Shown piece by piece: positions 1 through 10,203 of a stretch of DNA of 64,000 nt; position 1 is the first letter of the stretch; each line of letters begins with the position of its first letter. This DNA comes from Paraburkholderia silviterrae (lineage in GTDB: Bacteria; Pseudomonadota; Gammaproteobacteria; Burkholderiales; Burkholderiaceae), in contig NZ_SMRP01000003.1 of assembly GCF_004353915.1 (NCBI RefSeq), forward strand, positions 1-64,000, given 5' to 3'. The notes under the pieces are model-generated. The model was not told where the DNA came from, searched no databases, and saw only the letters and a list, made by a program, of their open reading frames with translations. Position numbers and translations under genes: made by a program.

Positions 1-260
1 AGCGCGACGCCCTGGGCATGATTGCCGGCCGAAGCGGTGATCACGCCGCGCTCGAGCTGCCCGGGCGTCAGGTGCGCCATCTTGTTGTAGGCGCCGCGCA
101 GCTTGAAGGAGAACACCGGCTGGTTGTCCTCGCGCTTGAGCAGGACGGTGTTGCGCAGGCGCGCCGAGAGGTTCGGCGCGCGCTCCAGCTCGGTCTCGCG
201 GGCCACGTCGTAGACGCGGGCGGTGAGGACTTTCTTCAGATAATCGTCGTGGGAGGCCAT
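1..260 (-). CDS. ilvA: Threonine ammonia-lyase (threonine deaminase), N-terminal part, cut by window edge
   Basis: Only about the first 86 codons are in the window; the rest lies before base 1. The family deaminates threonine to 2-oxobutanoate, the first step of isoleucine synthesis, using PLP. Reading the minus strand from the ATG at 258-260 gives [20 protein letters not shown], followed by the PLP-lysine motif [11 protein letters not shown] and by [11 protein letters not shown], both diagnostic of fold-type II PLP deaminases such as IlvA. The gene is divergent from the FAD dehydrogenase that starts at 833. The C-terminal ACT-like regulatory part cannot be checked, so a biosynthetic (long) versus catabolic (short) form is not settled. 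The N-terminal sequence fits the biosynthetic type. Confidence 0.9.
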   Translation of the reverse strand, partial: MASHDDYLKKVLTARVYDVARETELERAPNLSARLRNTVLLKREDNQPVFSFKLRGAYNKMAHLTPGQLERGVITASAGNHAQGVA

Positions 261-832
261 GCTGGGGACGCGCCAGGCGCGAGATTTGACGGGAAAACGT
301 AAATGATAGCGCCAATGATCGTGCCAACAGGGGGCCAACAGCGCGCCAACAGCCGGCCAATTCCCGACCCTTCGGACGGCGAATCCATTGGCACACGCCT
401 GTGTCACGCCCGTATCACCGGCGTGTCGCGCGGATCACCGACACTCGACTTGCGCGCCTGCGAAGTTCTTGGCCACCGTCAGCGCGGGCGCGGATCATGC
501 GTTAAAATCGCTTTTTGAAACAAGGATCGGAAGATGCACTGGCAGACTCGGATAGCCCATTTGATGCCCGCACGGCGCGAGACCCGCCCCGCGGCGCAGC
601 GGCACGTCCGGCACGCACGATCGTGCCGCTAAGTCCGAGCGTCGGGGAACCCATCGGCGTGAGTGCAGCCGCCATGCTTCCCCACCCCTAAAGTCCGCTA
701 TCAGCCAACTGCGCGCTAACCGCGAGCCACCGGCGGACACGATTTCAGAATAGCGCCCCACGCGCCCCGTCAGCGTCTGCCATGCCGGCATCAAGCCACA
801 TGCGCGGAGCTGGCACAAAGAGTCGTCCAACC
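261..832. other. Divergent intergenic region between ilvA and the FAD/Fe-S dehydrogenase
   Basis: This 572-bp stretch has no convincing gene. Short frames in it lack homology that I recognise. It must hold the promoters of both flanking genes. The part next to ilvA contains phased GCCAA repeats, listed separately. A TTAAAAT sequence near 499-505 could be a -10 element for the rightward gene, but I see no matching -35 box. The stretch from about 520 to 780 shows nothing I can name. Confidence 0.5.
311..360. repeat. Five GCCAA direct repeats at one-helical-turn spacing upstream of ilvA
   Basis: GCCAA occurs at 311, 323, 334, 345 and 356, so the spacings are 12, 11, 11 and 11 bp. Three copies extend to GCCAACAG. 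The array lies about 50-100 bp upstream of the ilvA start codon. The spacing puts all copies on nearly the same face of the helix. A role as a regulator-binding array is inference; a short replication-slippage repeat is the alternative. Confidence 0.6.
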
Positions 833-3800
833 ATGAACGCACCTCAAGTTTTCGATCCTCACGGCGCCGCCGCCGCCGTGGCCACCGATATCGAACCGCG
901 CTTGCGCGAGATTCCGTATAACTACACGTCCTTTTCGGACCGCGAAATTGTCATCCGCCTGCTGGGCGAAGAAGCATGGAACGCGCTTGCCGAGCTGCGT
1001 GCAGAACGCCGCACCGGCCGCTCGGCGCGCATGCTCTACGAGGTGCTCGGCGACATCTGGGTCGTGCGGCGCAACCCGTATCTGCAAGATGACCTGCTCG
1101 ACAACCCGAAGCGCCGTGCGCTCCTGATCGAGGCGCTGAACCACCGCCTCGCCGAAATCGAGAAGCGCCGCCGCGCCGACCTCCAGGAGCATGCCGACAA
1201 GGAAGGCGTGGACCGCGCCGCGCGCGTGGAAAAGCTCGTCAGCGCCACGCGCCGCGCCATCGACGATTTCGCCGCCGAATTCGACAAGATGGCCGAGCTG
1301 CGCCGCCGCGCCACCAAGGTGCTCGGCCGCCGCACGCAGAAGGACAACATCCGCTTCGACGGCCTCGCGCGCGTCTCGCACGTGACCGACGCGACCGACT
1401 GGCGCGTGGAGTATCCGTTCGTCGTCTTGACGCCCGACACCGAAGCCGAGATCGCCGGCCTCATCAAGGCCTGCTTCGAGCTCGGCCTCACGGTGATCCC
1501 GCGTGGCGGCGGCACCGGCTACACGGGCGGCGCGGTGCCGCTCACGCCGTTCTCGGCCGTCATCAACACCGAAAAGCTCGAGCAGCTCGGCCCCGTCGAG
1601 ATGACCGACCTGCCCGGCGTGGAGCGCAAGGTCGCCACGATCTTCTCGGGCGCGGGCGTCGTCACGCGCCGCGTGACCGAGGCCGCGGATGCGGCGGGCT
1701 TCGTGTTCGCCGTCGACCCCACTTCGCTCGACGCCTCGTGCATTGGCGGCAATGTCGCGATGAACGCGGGCGGCAAGAAGGCGGTGCTCTGGGGCACGGC
1801 GCTCGACAACCTCGCCTGGTGGCGCATGGTCGACCCGCAGGGCAACTGGCTCGAAGTCACGCGTCTGGACCACAACCTCGGCAAGATCCACGACATTCCC
1901 GTGGCGCGCTTCGAGCTGAAGTGGTTCGACGGCGAGCATGCACCGGGCGAAAAGCTGCTGCGCACCGAATGGCTCGACATCGAGGGCAAGCGTTTCCGCA
2001 AGGAAGGCCTCGGCAAGGACGTCACCGATAAATTCCTGGCCGGCCTGCCGGGCGTGCAAAAAGAAGGCTGTGACGGCCTCATCACGTCCGCGCGCTGGGT
2101 GCTGCACAAGATGCCCGCACACACGCGTACCGTCTGTCTGGAGTTCTTCGGCCAGGCGCGCGAGGCGATTCCGAGCATCGTCGAGATCAAGGACTACCTG
2201 TTCGAGACCTCGAAGCGGGGCGGCGCGATTCTCGCCGGCCTCGAGCATCTGGACGAGCGCTATCTGCGCGCCGTGGGCTACGCGACCAAGAGCAAGCGCA
2301 ACGCGTTTCCGAAGATGGTGCTGATTGGCGACATCGTCGGCGACGACGCCGATGCCGTGGCCACCGCCACCTCGGAAGTCGTCCGCATGGCCAACGGCAA
2401 GAGCGGCGAAGGTTTTGTGGCGATCTCCGCCGAGGCGCGCAAGCGCTTCTGGCTCGACCGCAGCCGCACGGCCGCGATCGCGAAGCACACCAACGCGTTC
2501 AAGATCAACGAAGACGTCGTGATCCCGCTGAACCGCATGGGCGAGTACACGGACGGCATCGAGCGCATCAACATCGAGCTCTCGATCAAGAACAAGCTGC
2601 AACTCGTCGATGCACTCGAAGTGTTCTTCAAGGCCGGCAACCTGCCGCTCGGCAGGAGCGACGACGCCAGCGAGATTGCGTCCGCGGAGCTGCTCGAAGA
2701 CCGCGTGCAGCAGGCGCTCGACCTGCTCAAGCGCGTGCGCGAGCGCTGGACCTTCGTGGGCGAGAAGCTCGACATGCCGCTGCGCGAGGCCCAGCACTAT
2801 CTCGTGCAACTGGGCTACGAGGCGCTGGCGGAGAAGTTCGCCGATCGCACCGACGTGCAGGCCGACGCCAACGTCTTCCACATCACGCAGGACCGCACGG
2901 TGCGCGTCTCGTGGAAGCAGGAGATCCGCGCGGAACTGCGCCAGATCTTCAACGGCGGCGAATTCAAGCCGATCCTCGACGAAGCCCAGGCGATCCACAA
3001 GAAGGTGCTGCGCGGCCGCGTGTTCGTGGCGCTGCACATGCACGCCGGCGACGGCAACGTGCACACCAACCTCCCGGTCAACTCGGACAACTACGAGATG
3101 CTGCAGGACGCGCACCACGCGGTCGCGCGCATCATGAAGCTCGCGCGCTCGCTCGACGGCGTGATCTCGGGCGAGCACGGCATCGGCATCACGAAGCTCG
3201 AATTCCTCACCGAAGACGAGATCGCCGAGTTCCGCGCCTACAAGCAGCGCGTCGACCCGGAAGGGCGCTTCAACAAGGGCAAGCTGCTCGATGGCGCCGA
3301 CCTGCGCAACGCCTACACGCCGTCGTTCGGCCTGATGGGCTACGAGTCGCTGATCATGAAGCAGTCCGACATTGGCGCGATTGCCGAGTCGGTGAAGGAC
3401 TGCCTGCGCTGCGGCAAGTGCAAGCCCGTGTGCGCGACCCACGTGCCGCGCGCGAACCTGCTCTACAGCCCGCGCAACAAGATTCTCGCGACCTCGCTGC
3501 TGGTCGAGGCGTTCCTGTACGAAGAGCAGACGCGCCGCGGCGTGTCGATCAAGCACTGGGACGAGTTCAACGACGTGGCCGACCACTGCACGGTCTGCCA
3601 CAAGTGCGTGACGCCGTGCCCGGTCAAGATCGACTTCGGCGACGTCACCATGAATATGCGCAACCTGCTGCGCAAGATGGGCAAGAAGAAGTTCAACGCC
3701 GGCAACGCGGCGGGCATGTTCTTCCTGAACGCGACCAACCCGCAGACCATCAACCTCGCGCGCGAAGTGATGATGGGCGTGGGCTACAAGGCGCAGCGTC

Positions 3801-4879
3801 TGGGCAATGACCTGCTCAAGAAGGTCGTGAAGAAGCAGACGGCGCACCCGCCCGCATCCACGGGCAAGCCGGCCGTGGTCGAGCAGGTGATCCACTTCGT
3901 CAACAAGAAGATGCCGGGCAACCTGCCGAAGAAGACGGCGCGCGCGCTGCTCGACATCGAAGACAACAAGATCGTGCCGATCATTCGCAATCCGAAGACG
4001 ACGAACGTCGATTCGGAAGCGGTGTTCTATTTCCCGGGCTGCGGCTCGGAGCGGCTGTTCTCGCAAGTGGGCCTCGCCACCCAGGCGATGCTCTGGGAAG
4101 CGGGCGTGCAGACCGTGCTGCCGCCGGGTTATTTGTGCTGCGGCTACCCGCAGCGCGGCTCGGGCCAGTACGACAAGGCCGAGAAGATCGTCACGGACAA
4201 CCGCGTGCTGTTCCACCGCGTCGCGAACACGCTCAACTACCTCGATATCAAGACGGTGGTCGTGTCGTGCGGCACGTGCTACGACCAGCTCGCCGGTTAT
4301 GAATTCGACAAGATCTTCCCGGGCTGCCGCATCATCGACATTCACGAGTTCCTGCTCGAGAAGGGCATCAAGCTCGATGGCGTGTCGGGCACGCGCTACA
4401 TGTACCATGACCCGTGCCACACGCCGATCAAGACGATGGATCCGGTCAAGCTCGTCAACGAACTGATGGGCGCCGAGAAGGACGGCTACAAGATCGAGAA
4501 GAACGAGCGCTGCTGTGGCGAATCGGGCACGCTCGCGGTTACGCGCCCGGACATTTCGACGCAGGTGCGTTTCCGCAAGGAAGAGGAAATCCGCAAGGGC
4601 GCGGCGAAGCTGCGCGGCATTCCGATCGTCGGCAATGGAGCGAACGGCGTGCAGCCGGCCACGCAGCAGGAAGCGGGCGGGCAGGGCGGTACGCAGGATG
4701 TGAAGATTCTGACGAGCTGCCCGTCGTGCCTGCAGGGGCTGTCGCGGTACAACGAGGACGCCAACATCGAAGCCGACTACATCGTGGTGGAAATCGCCCG
4801 ACACGTGCTTGGCGAAAACTGGATGGCGGACTACGTTCAGAAGGCGAACAATGGCGGAATCGAGCGCGTGCTGGTTTAA
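833..4879 (+). CDS. FAD-binding / 4Fe-4S dehydrogenase fusion (DUF3683, GlcD-GlcF-like)
   Basis: A giant 1348-residue oxidoreductase joining a GlcD/D-lactate-dehydrogenase-like flavoprotein to a GlcF-like iron-sulfur protein. The N-terminal roughly 190 residues match the DUF3683 extension. The FAD-binding motif [13 protein letters not shown] is near residue 223 and the FAD-oxidase C-terminal signature HAGDGNVH near 737, with GEHGIG near 780. Two 4Fe-4S motifs follow ([11 protein letters not shown] near 857; [12 protein letters not shown] near 919), then two cysteine-rich CCG domains (CCGYP near 1102 and CCGESG near 1227). It probably oxidises a 2-hydroxy acid and passes electrons to the membrane quinone pool; the substrate is unknown. 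The start at 833 ([11 protein letters not shown]) is preferred; an in-frame ATG at 782 would add 17 residues of poor character. No clear Shine-Dalgarno precedes either. Confidence 0.88.
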   Translation: MNAPQVFDPHGAAAAVATDIEPRLREIPYNYTSFSDREIVIRLLGEEAWNALAELRAERRTGRSARMLYEVLGDIWVVRRNPYLQDDLLDNPKRRALLIEALNHRLAEIEKRRRADLQEHADKEGVDRAARVEKLVSATRRAIDDFAAEFDKMAELRRRATKVLGRRTQKDNIRFDGLARVSHVTDATDWRVEYPFVVLTPDTEAEIAGLIKACFELGLTVIPRGGGTGYTGGAVPLTPFSAVINTEKLEQLGPVEMTDLPGVERKVATIFSGAGVVTRRVTEAADAAGFVFAVDPTSLDASCIGGNVAMNAGGKKAVLWGTALDNLAWWRMVDPQGNWLEVTRLDHNLGKIHDIPVARFELKWFDGEHAPGEKLLRTEWLDIEGKRFRKEGLGKDVTDKFLAGLPGVQKEGCDGLITSARWVLHKMPAHTRTVCLEFFGQAREAIPSIVEIKDYLFETSKRGGAILAGLEHLDERYLRAVGYATKSKRNAFPKMVLIGDIVGDDADAVATATSEVVRMANGKSGEGFVAISAEARKRFWLDRSRTAAIAKHTNAFKINEDVVIPLNRMGEYTDGIERINIELSIKNKLQLVDALEVFFKAGNLPLGRSDDASEIASAELLEDRVQQALDLLKRVRERWTFVGEKLDMPLREAQHYLVQLGYEALAEKFADRTDVQADANVFHITQDRTVRVSWKQEIRAELRQIFNGGEFKPILDEAQAIHKKVLRGRVFVALHMHAGDGNVHTNLPVNSDNYEMLQDAHHAVARIMKLARSLDGVISGEHGIGITKLEFLTEDEIAEFRAYKQRVDPEGRFNKGKLLDGADLRNAYTPSFGLMGYESLIMKQSDIGAIAESVKDCLRCGKCKPVCATHVPRANLLYSPRNKILATSLLVEAFLYEEQTRRGVSIKHWDEFNDVADHCTVCHKCVTPCPVKIDFGDVTMNMRNLLRKMGKKKFNAGNAAGMFFLNATNPQTINLAREVMMGVGYKAQRLGNDLLKKVVKKQTAHPPASTGKPAVVEQVIHFVNKKMPGNLPKKTARALLDIEDNKIVPIIRNPKTTNVDSEAVFYFPGCGSERLFSQVGLATQAMLWEAGVQTVLPPGYLCCGYPQRGSGQYDKAEKIVTDNRVLFHRVANTLNYLDIKTVVVSCGTCYDQLAGYEFDKIFPGCRIIDIHEFLLEKGIKLDGVSGTRYMYHDPCHTPIKTMDPVKLVNELMGAEKDGYKIEKNERCCGESGTLAVTRPDISTQVRFRKEEEIRKGAAKLRGIPIVGNGANGVQPATQQEAGGQGGTQDVKILTSCPSCLQGLSRYNEDANIEADYIVVEIARHVLGENWMADYVQKANNGGIERVLV

Positions 4880-4921
4880 TGGCACCGCAAAATTTTCCGT
4901 AACACGGGTTCGAGGTCGACG

Positions 4922-5353
4922 ATGGGATGCGTATTCTGCAATGAGGAAGGCGGCGATGTGCTGTGGGAAGACGAGCGTATGCGCGTCGTGCTCGCGACCG
5001 CCGAAGCCGACTATCCCGGCTTTTGCCGGGTCATCTGGAATACGCATGTCGGCGAATTCTCGGATCTGGGGGCGGATGACCGGGAACATTTGATGCGGGC
5101 GGTCTACGCGGTCGAGCGCGCGCTGCGCCGCGTGATGCAGCCATCGAAGGTCAATCTCGCGAGCCTTGGCAACCAGGTGCCGCACGTGCACTGGCATGTG
5201 ATTCCGCGCTTCACGAACGACGCGCATTTTCCAATGTCGGTGTGGTCGCCGCGCCAGCGCACTGTCTCGGAGGCGATGCTCGGGCAGCGCCGCGCGCAGG
5301 CGACGCTGCTGCGCGACGCGGTACGTCAGGAAATCGAACACGCGCTGGCCTGA
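4922..5353 (+). CDS. HIT family protein (histidine-triad nucleotide hydrolase/transferase)
   Basis: A 143-residue cytosolic protein with the histidine-triad signature PHVHWHVIPR (HxHxHxx pattern) near residues 84-93; the middle histidine of the family is the nucleophile acting on nucleotide alpha-phosphates. An N-terminal CVFC pair may bind metal, as in some HIT proteins. GAGG about 10 bases upstream of the ATG supports the start. It follows the FAD dehydrogenase by 42 bases and precedes the DUF971 gene, so co-transcription is likely. The exact substrate (dinucleoside polyphosphates or nucleotide amidates) cannot be told from sequence. Confidence 0.88.
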   Translation: MGCVFCNEEGGDVLWEDERMRVVLATAEADYPGFCRVIWNTHVGEFSDLGADDREHLMRAVYAVERALRRVMQPSKVNLASLGNQVPHVHWHVIPRFTNDAHFPMSVWSPRQRTVSEAMLGQRRAQATLLRDAVRQEIEHALA

Positions 5354-5423
5354 ACCGGCCGCAATGCGCGGACACCGTTGCCGGCTTCTCGCCGGCGACG
5401 CTGAGGGAGGGACAGAAACAATC

Positions 5424-5846
5424 ATGAGTGGACTGAAATCCGATACGCCGGTGCCGACCGGCGTCGTGGTGCACGCGCTGTCGCGCGTGCTCGAACTCCA
5501 GTACGGCAACGGGGAGAGCTACCGCATTCCGTTCGAGCTGATGCGCGTCTATACGCCCTCGGCGGAAGCGCGCGGCCACGGGCCCGGCCAGGAGACGCTG
5601 CAAACCGGCAAGCGCGAGGTGACGATCACGGCGCTCGAAGGCGTCGGCAATTACGCGTTGCAGCCCACTTTCTCCGACGGCCACAACAGCGGCATCTACT
5701 CCTGGGATCAGCTCTACGAGCTGGCGACGCGCCAGGACGAGCTCTGGGCCGAGTACTTCGCCAAACTGAAGGCCGCGGGCGTCGAGCGCGACGCACCCAT
5801 GGCGGCCCAGTCCCATGGCGGTGCCGCACATGGCCACTGCCACTGA
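5424..5846 (+). CDS. DUF971 (gamma-butyrobetaine hydroxylase N-terminal-like) protein with His-rich tail
   Basis: A 140-residue protein that consists of a single DUF971 domain: residues about 10-110 carry the typical [20 protein letters not shown] and the [12 protein letters not shown] block. This domain forms the N-terminal part of gamma-butyrobetaine hydroxylases and also occurs alone in bacteria, where it has been associated with Fe-S or metal handling; its exact role here is unknown. The C-terminus ends [11 protein letters not shown], a possible metal-binding tail. The ATG at 5424 is chosen because AGGGAGGGA lies about 12 bases upstream; an in-frame start 60 bases earlier has no such site. 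It stands directly before ubiE. Confidence 0.85.
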   Translation: MSGLKSDTPVPTGVVVHALSRVLELQYGNGESYRIPFELMRVYTPSAEARGHGPGQETLQTGKREVTITALEGVGNYALQPTFSDGHNSGIYSWDQLYELATRQDELWAEYFAKLKAAGVERDAPMAAQSHGGAAHGHCH

Positions 5847-5947
5847 CGCTTCCTGTTACGATCCTGCCCGCCGCGGCGCCCACGCGCCGCACTTCATCAA
5901 ATAAGACCCGGACACGATCCGGTCAGACCCGCGAAAGGACGAGCGCG

Positions 5948-6679
5948 ATGAGCAAAACCCACTTCGGCTACGAAACAGTCGACGAACAGGACAAGGCGAA
6001 GAAGGTGGCCGGCGTGTTCCATTCGGTCGCCTCGAACTACGACCTGATGAACGACTTGATGTCGGGCGGGCTGCATCGCGCCTGGAAGGCGTTCACGATC
6101 GCCCAGGCCAACGTGCGGCCGGGCGCGAGGGTGCTCGACATCGCGGGCGGCACGGGCGACCTTTCGATGGCGTTCGCGAAGAAAGCGGGCCCGACCGGCC
6201 AGGTCTGGCATACCGACATTAACGAGTCGATGCTGCGCGTGGGCCGCGACCGGCTCATCGACCGCGGCGTGATCACGCCCGCGCTGCTCTGCGACGCCGA
6301 GAAAATTCCCTTTCCGGACAATTACTTCGACGTGGTGACGGTGGCCTTCGGCCTGCGCAACATGACCCACAAGGACGCCGCGCTCGCCGAGATGCGCCGC
6401 GTGCTCAAGCCGGGCGGGCGCCTGCTCGTGCTCGAATTCTCGAAGGTCTGGGAGCCGCTCAAGAAGGCCTACGACGTCTATTCGTTCAAGGTGCTGCCGT
6501 GGCTGGGCTCGCGCTTTGCTCAGGACGCCGAGAGCTACCGCTATCTCGCGGAATCGATCCGCATGCATCCGGACCAGGAAACATTGAAGACGATGATGGA
6601 ACAAGTCGGCCTCGACGCCGTCAAATATTACAATTTGTCAGCTGGCGTGGTAGCCTTACACGTCGGCACAAAGTATTAG
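5948..6679 (+). CDS. ubiE: Ubiquinone/menaquinone biosynthesis C-methyltransferase
   Basis: A 243-residue class I SAM methyltransferase. The SAM-binding motif [21 protein letters not shown] begins near residue 62, and the UbiE signatures [20 protein letters not shown] (near 23) and [18 protein letters not shown] (near 121) are intact. It methylates the C-2 position of the polyprenyl benzoquinol ring during ubiquinone synthesis (and of demethylmenaquinol where present). AAAGGA 10 bases upstream supports the ATG. It is the first of three quinone genes here (ubiE, ubiJ, ubiB), interrupted by the Tim44-like gene; this order is typical of Burkholderiales. Confidence 0.97.
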   Translation: MSKTHFGYETVDEQDKAKKVAGVFHSVASNYDLMNDLMSGGLHRAWKAFTIAQANVRPGARVLDIAGGTGDLSMAFAKKAGPTGQVWHTDINESMLRVGRDRLIDRGVITPALLCDAEKIPFPDNYFDVVTVAFGLRNMTHKDAALAEMRRVLKPGGRLLVLEFSKVWEPLKKAYDVYSFKVLPWLGSRFAQDAESYRYLAESIRMHPDQETLKTMMEQVGLDAVKYYNLSAGVVALHVGTKY

Positions 6680-6715
6680 TGTTCCCAACTCTCTGTCTTT
6701 AAAGGAAATTCCGCC

Positions 6716-7732
6716 ATGTCTGAGCCCCGTAACATTGCTTCCAAAAAGCTTTCAGCATCATGGGCCAGGCGGATCGGAACCCTGGCCGTGATCGGCGCGA
6801 TCGTGGCGGGCAGCCTTGCTTCGCTCGACGCCGAGGCGCGCCGCATGGGTGGCGGCCGCAGCATCGGCAGGCAGTCGTCGGTGGCCACGCAGCGCAGCAC
6901 CACGCCGCCGCCCGCGCAGCCGAGTCCCACGAATCCCGCGCAACAGGCCGGCGCCCAGCGTGCCCAGCCAGGCGCTCCCGCGCCCGCTGCCGCTCCGGCG
7001 CGCAACCGTTGGCTCGGGCCGATCGCGGGCCTCGCGGCCGGCCTCGGCATTGCCGCGCTGCTCTCGCACTTCGGCCTTGGCGAGGCGTTCGCAGGCATGA
7101 TGGCGAACATGATCGTGATCGCGCTGATCGCGTTCGTCGCGATCTGGCTGATCCGCAAGTTCATGAGCCGCCGCCGTGGGCCGCAGCCCGCGTATCAGAC
7201 GGGCAGCGCAGGCCTGCCGCCTTCCGGTGGATTGAGCCAGATGGGCGGCTACCAGCCGCAGGAGCCGCGTTACACGGCGCCGCCTACGGGCCAGTACCTT
7301 GCGCCGGAAGCCAATCCGCTTACCACGCCGCAGATCGAAACGGCGCCGTCTGTCCCGGCGGGCTTCGACACCGAAGCGTTCGTGCGCAACGCCAAGGTCT
7401 ACTTCGTGCGCTTGCAGGCCGCGTGGGACGTGGGCAATGTCGAGGACATCCGCGAATTCACGACGCCCGAGATGTTCGCCGAGATCCGTGTGGACCTTGC
7501 GGGCCGTGGCACGCAGGCCAATCAGACCGATGTCGTTCAGCTCAACGCCGACCTGCTCGCGGTGGAAGAGCGCGGTAACGACTATCTCGCGAGCGTGCGC
7601 TTCTCCGGCCTGATCCGCGAAGAGGCCGGCGCGGCTGCGGCGCCGTTCGTCGAGATCTGGAATCTCTCGAAGTCGCGCAGCTCGGGCGAGGGCTGGCTGC
7701 TGGCCGGCATCCAGCAGGTCGAAGCGCATTGA
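6716..7732 (+). CDS. Tim44-like domain membrane protein
   Basis: A 338-residue protein. The N-terminus carries a hydrophobic segment (about residues 20-38) ending in an alanine-rich cleavage-like site, followed by a Gln/Pro/Ala-rich linker. A hydrophobic stretch from about 102 to 143 should form one or two membrane passes, and RRRG follows it. The C-terminal 120 residues (from about 220, EAFVRNAKVYFVRLQAAWDVGN) form a Tim44/MRPL45-type domain, which in mitochondria tethers the import motor to membranes; the bacterial role is unclear. AAAGGAAA upstream of the ATG supports the start. It lies inside the ubiquinone gene group, so a membrane-scaffold role for that complex is possible but unproven. 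Confidence 0.85.
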   Translation: MSEPRNIASKKLSASWARRIGTLAVIGAIVAGSLASLDAEARRMGGGRSIGRQSSVATQRSTTPPPAQPSPTNPAQQAGAQRAQPGAPAPAAAPARNRWLGPIAGLAAGLGIAALLSHFGLGEAFAGMMANMIVIALIAFVAIWLIRKFMSRRRGPQPAYQTGSAGLPPSGGLSQMGGYQPQEPRYTAPPTGQYLAPEANPLTTPQIETAPSVPAGFDTEAFVRNAKVYFVRLQAAWDVGNVEDIREFTTPEMFAEIRVDLAGRGTQANQTDVVQLNADLLAVEERGNDYLASVRFSGLIREEAGAAAAPFVEIWNLSKSRSSGEGWLLAGIQQVEAH

Positions 7733-7847
7733 TCCCGCGCTGATGCGGCGTTGATCCCGCGCCGCCGGATCGCACACGCTCGCGCACATTGGCCATCTGG
7801 CCAAGCCGCGGCGCGGCGCGATCGGACGGCGCGAACGCTACAATAGG

Positions 7848-7887
7848 AACCCGCGCGAGCTTGACGCCCGCGCGGGTTTCTTTATTC
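7848..7887 (+). terminator. GC-rich hairpin with T-rich tail just before ubiJ
   Basis: AACCCGCGCG (7848-7857) pairs with CGCGCGGGTT (7869-7878) around an 11-base loop and is followed by TCTTTATT. It has the form of an intrinsic terminator for the Tim44-like gene. It ends only 16 bases before the ubiJ start codon, so ubiJ must either be transcribed by read-through or have a promoter overlapping the hairpin (TACAAT lies at 7839-7844). Confidence 0.6.
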
Positions 7888-7894
7888 CACGCCG

Positions 7895-8566
7895 ATGACT
7901 CTCGCCGCCAAGCCCTTCGCCGCCGCCGTCAATCACTTGCTCGCCCGCGAATCGTGGGCCCGTGACCGCCTCGCTCCCTATGCCGGCAAGACCGCGCGTC
8001 TGTCGTGTCCGCCCGTCGTGCTCACGCTGCTCGTGGAGCCCGACGGCTACCTTGCGGCCGTTGACGAGCAAGACGCGCAGCGCGCTGATGTCGAGCTCTC
8101 GCTACCGGCCGGCGCACTCTCTTCGTATGTGCAGGGCGGCCAGTCCGCCGTCATGAAGCACGTGAAGATCGAGGGCGACGCGGAATTCGCGCAAATCATC
8201 GGCAAGCTGGCGGAGCACTTGCGCTGGGAGCCTGAAGAGGACCTCGCGAAGCTGATCGGCGACGCGCCGGCGTCGCGCGTCGCGACGCTCGCGCGCACCG
8301 TGCATGAGCAGGCGTTGCGCACGGGGCGCAACGTGCTCGGCTCCGTCACCGAATACCTGCTCGACGAAAACCCGCAGCTCGTGCGGCACGCCGAGCTCGA
8401 CGGCTTCAACGCGGAGCTGTCACGCGCGCGCGACGCACTGGCGCGCGTGGAGAAGCGCATCGAGCGCCTTGAACAAAAATCACAAGCGCGGGGCGCCCCG
8501 CATGGTGCCCAGGCGGCGCCGTCGGGCGCCGCGCCGCGCGGCCCGAGCCAGACAACAGGCCTCTAA
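7895..8566 (+). CDS. ubiJ: Ubiquinone biosynthesis accessory factor UbiJ (SCP2 domain)
   Basis: A 223-residue protein with an N-terminal SCP2-like lipid-binding domain (about residues 15-115, including LSCPPVVLTLLVEPDGYLAA and a QGGQSAVMKHVKIEGDAEFA block) and a C-terminal coiled coil near 165-195 (ELSRARDALARVEKRIERLEQ). UbiJ binds the hydrophobic ubiquinone precursors within the soluble Ubi metabolon. It is followed after 3 bases by ubiB, the usual arrangement in proteobacteria. The C-terminal 25 residues are Ala/Gly/Pro-rich and likely disordered. No strong Shine-Dalgarno is seen before the ATG. Confidence 0.92.
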   Translation: MTLAAKPFAAAVNHLLARESWARDRLAPYAGKTARLSCPPVVLTLLVEPDGYLAAVDEQDAQRADVELSLPAGALSSYVQGGQSAVMKHVKIEGDAEFAQIIGKLAEHLRWEPEEDLAKLIGDAPASRVATLARTVHEQALRTGRNVLGSVTEYLLDENPQLVRHAELDGFNAELSRARDALARVEKRIERLEQKSQARGAPHGAQAAPSGAAPRGPSQTTGL

Positions 8567-8569
8567 GAC

Positions 8570-10147
8570 ATGCGTTTTCTGCGTTTCCTGAAGATCTTTT
8601 TTACGGTCATCCGCTTCGGTCTCGATGAAATGATGCTGAGCCGGATCAATGACCGGCGCGTCAGGCTGCTGCTGCGTATCACCACCATCGGCCGCAAGTT
8701 CGATCAACCGCCCGGCGTGCGTCTGCGCCTCGCCCTCGAAAGCCTGGGGCCCATCTTCGTGAAGTTCGGCCAGGTGCTCTCCACCCGCCGCGACCTGCTG
8801 CCGCTCGATATCGCCAACGAGCTCGCGAAGCTGCAGGATCAGGTGCCGCCATTCGAATCGCAGGTGGCCATCGACATCGTCGAAAAATCGCTGGGCGCGC
8901 CGGTCGACACGCTGTTCGACGAGTTCGAGCGGGTGCCCGTGGCGAGCGCCTCGATTGCGCAGGTGCACTTCGCAAAGGTGAAGTCGGGCCAGCATGCGGG
9001 CAAGGCCGTGGCGGTGAAGGTGCTGCGCCCGAACATGCGGCCCGTGATCGATTCGGACCTGCTGCTGCTGCGCGACCTCGCCGTCTGGGCCGAGCGGCTT
9101 TGGGCCGACGGCAAGCGTCTCAAGCCGCGCGAGGTGGTGGCCGAGTTCGACAAATACCTGCACGACGAACTCGACCTCATGCGCGAGGCCGCCAACGGCA
9201 GCCAGCTGCGCCGCAACTTCGTGGGCCTCGACCTGCTGCTCGTGCCGGAGATGTACTGGGAGTTCAGCACACCCAATGTGCTCGTGATGGAGCGCATGGT
9301 GGGCGTGCCGATCAGCCAGGTGGACAAGCTGCGCGCGGCGGGTGTCGATATTCCCAAGCTCGCGCGCGAGGGCGTGGAGATCTTCTTCACGCAGGTCTTT
9401 CGCGACGGCTTCTTTCACGCCGACATGCACCCCGGCAACATTCAGGTGAGCCTCGACCCGGCGCATTTCGGGCGCTATATCGCGCTCGACTTCGGCATCG
9501 TCGGGGCGCTCTCGGACTTCGACAAGAACTATCTCGCGCAGAACTTCCTCGCGTTCTTCAAACGCGACTATCACCGTGTCGCGACGCTGCACATCGAATC
9601 GGGATGGGTGCCGCCCACGACGCGTGTCGAGGAGCTCGAGAGCGCGATCCGCGCCGTGTGCGAGCCGTACTTCGACCGCGCGCTCAAGGATATTTCGCTC
9701 GGCCAGGTGCTGCTGCGTTTGTTTCAGACCTCGCGCCGCTTCAACGTGGAGATCCAGCCGCAGCTCGTGTTGCTGCAAAAGACCATGCTCAACGTCGAGG
9801 GCCTCGGGCGCTCGCTCGATCCGGAACTGGATCTCTGGAAGACCGCCAAGCCCTATCTGGAGCGCTGGATGACCGAGCAGATCGGCCTGCGCGGCTGGTA
9901 TGAGCGCTTCAAGATCGAGGTGCCGCAATGGAGCAAGACGCTGCCGCAACTGCCGCGCCTCGTGCACCAGGCGCTGCTGCATCGCCAGGACCCCGCGCAT
10001 CTCGCCAATGACGACACCATTCGCCAGATTCTTGCCGAGCAGCGCCGCACCAACCGTCTGTTGCAGGGCCTCGTGGTGTTCGGCGTGGCGGTGGGGGTGG
10101 GCATGGTCGCGGCGCACGTGTGGCTGGCAATGGCCTATGGTGGTTGA
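8570..10147 (+). CDS. ubiB: ABC1/ADCK-family kinase-like protein UbiB
   Basis: A 525-residue member of the atypical protein-kinase-like UbiB family needed for ubiquinone synthesis. The family KxGQ motif is seen as [14 protein letters not shown] near residues 65-78. The alanine-rich nucleotide loop follows ([11 protein letters not shown] near 125), then an AVKVLRP lysine, HADMHPGN near 283 and the DFG-like LDFGIVG near 305. A hydrophobic C-terminal segment (about 500-522) anchors it to the inner membrane. It is tightly spaced after ubiJ (3 bases), so translational coupling is likely. Length and motif order match the E. coli-type protein. Confidence 0.96.
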   Translation: MRFLRFLKIFFTVIRFGLDEMMLSRINDRRVRLLLRITTIGRKFDQPPGVRLRLALESLGPIFVKFGQVLSTRRDLLPLDIANELAKLQDQVPPFESQVAIDIVEKSLGAPVDTLFDEFERVPVASASIAQVHFAKVKSGQHAGKAVAVKVLRPNMRPVIDSDLLLLRDLAVWAERLWADGKRLKPREVVAEFDKYLHDELDLMREAANGSQLRRNFVGLDLLLVPEMYWEFSTPNVLVMERMVGVPISQVDKLRAAGVDIPKLAREGVEIFFTQVFRDGFFHADMHPGNIQVSLDPAHFGRYIALDFGIVGALSDFDKNYLAQNFLAFFKRDYHRVATLHIESGWVPPTTRVEELESAIRAVCEPYFDRALKDISLGQVLLRLFQTSRRFNVEIQPQLVLLQKTMLNVEGLGRSLDPELDLWKTAKPYLERWMTEQIGLRGWYERFKIEVPQWSKTLPQLPRLVHQALLHRQDPAHLANDDTIRQILAEQRRTNRLLQGLVVFGVAVGVGMVAAHVWLAMAYGG

Positions 10148-10203
10148 GGCGGGCTAGCAGGCGGAAAGCAGGCGCGATAGCCCCGCAGACAAGGAGTGAG
10201 ACG

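Noticed and set aside
791-5509. A 1572-residue open frame on the minus strand across the FAD dehydrogenase
   Set aside because: It is the antisense shadow of a GC-rich gene with strong third-position bias. The translation is Arg/His/Ala-rich and has no domain; the sense product is full of known motifs.
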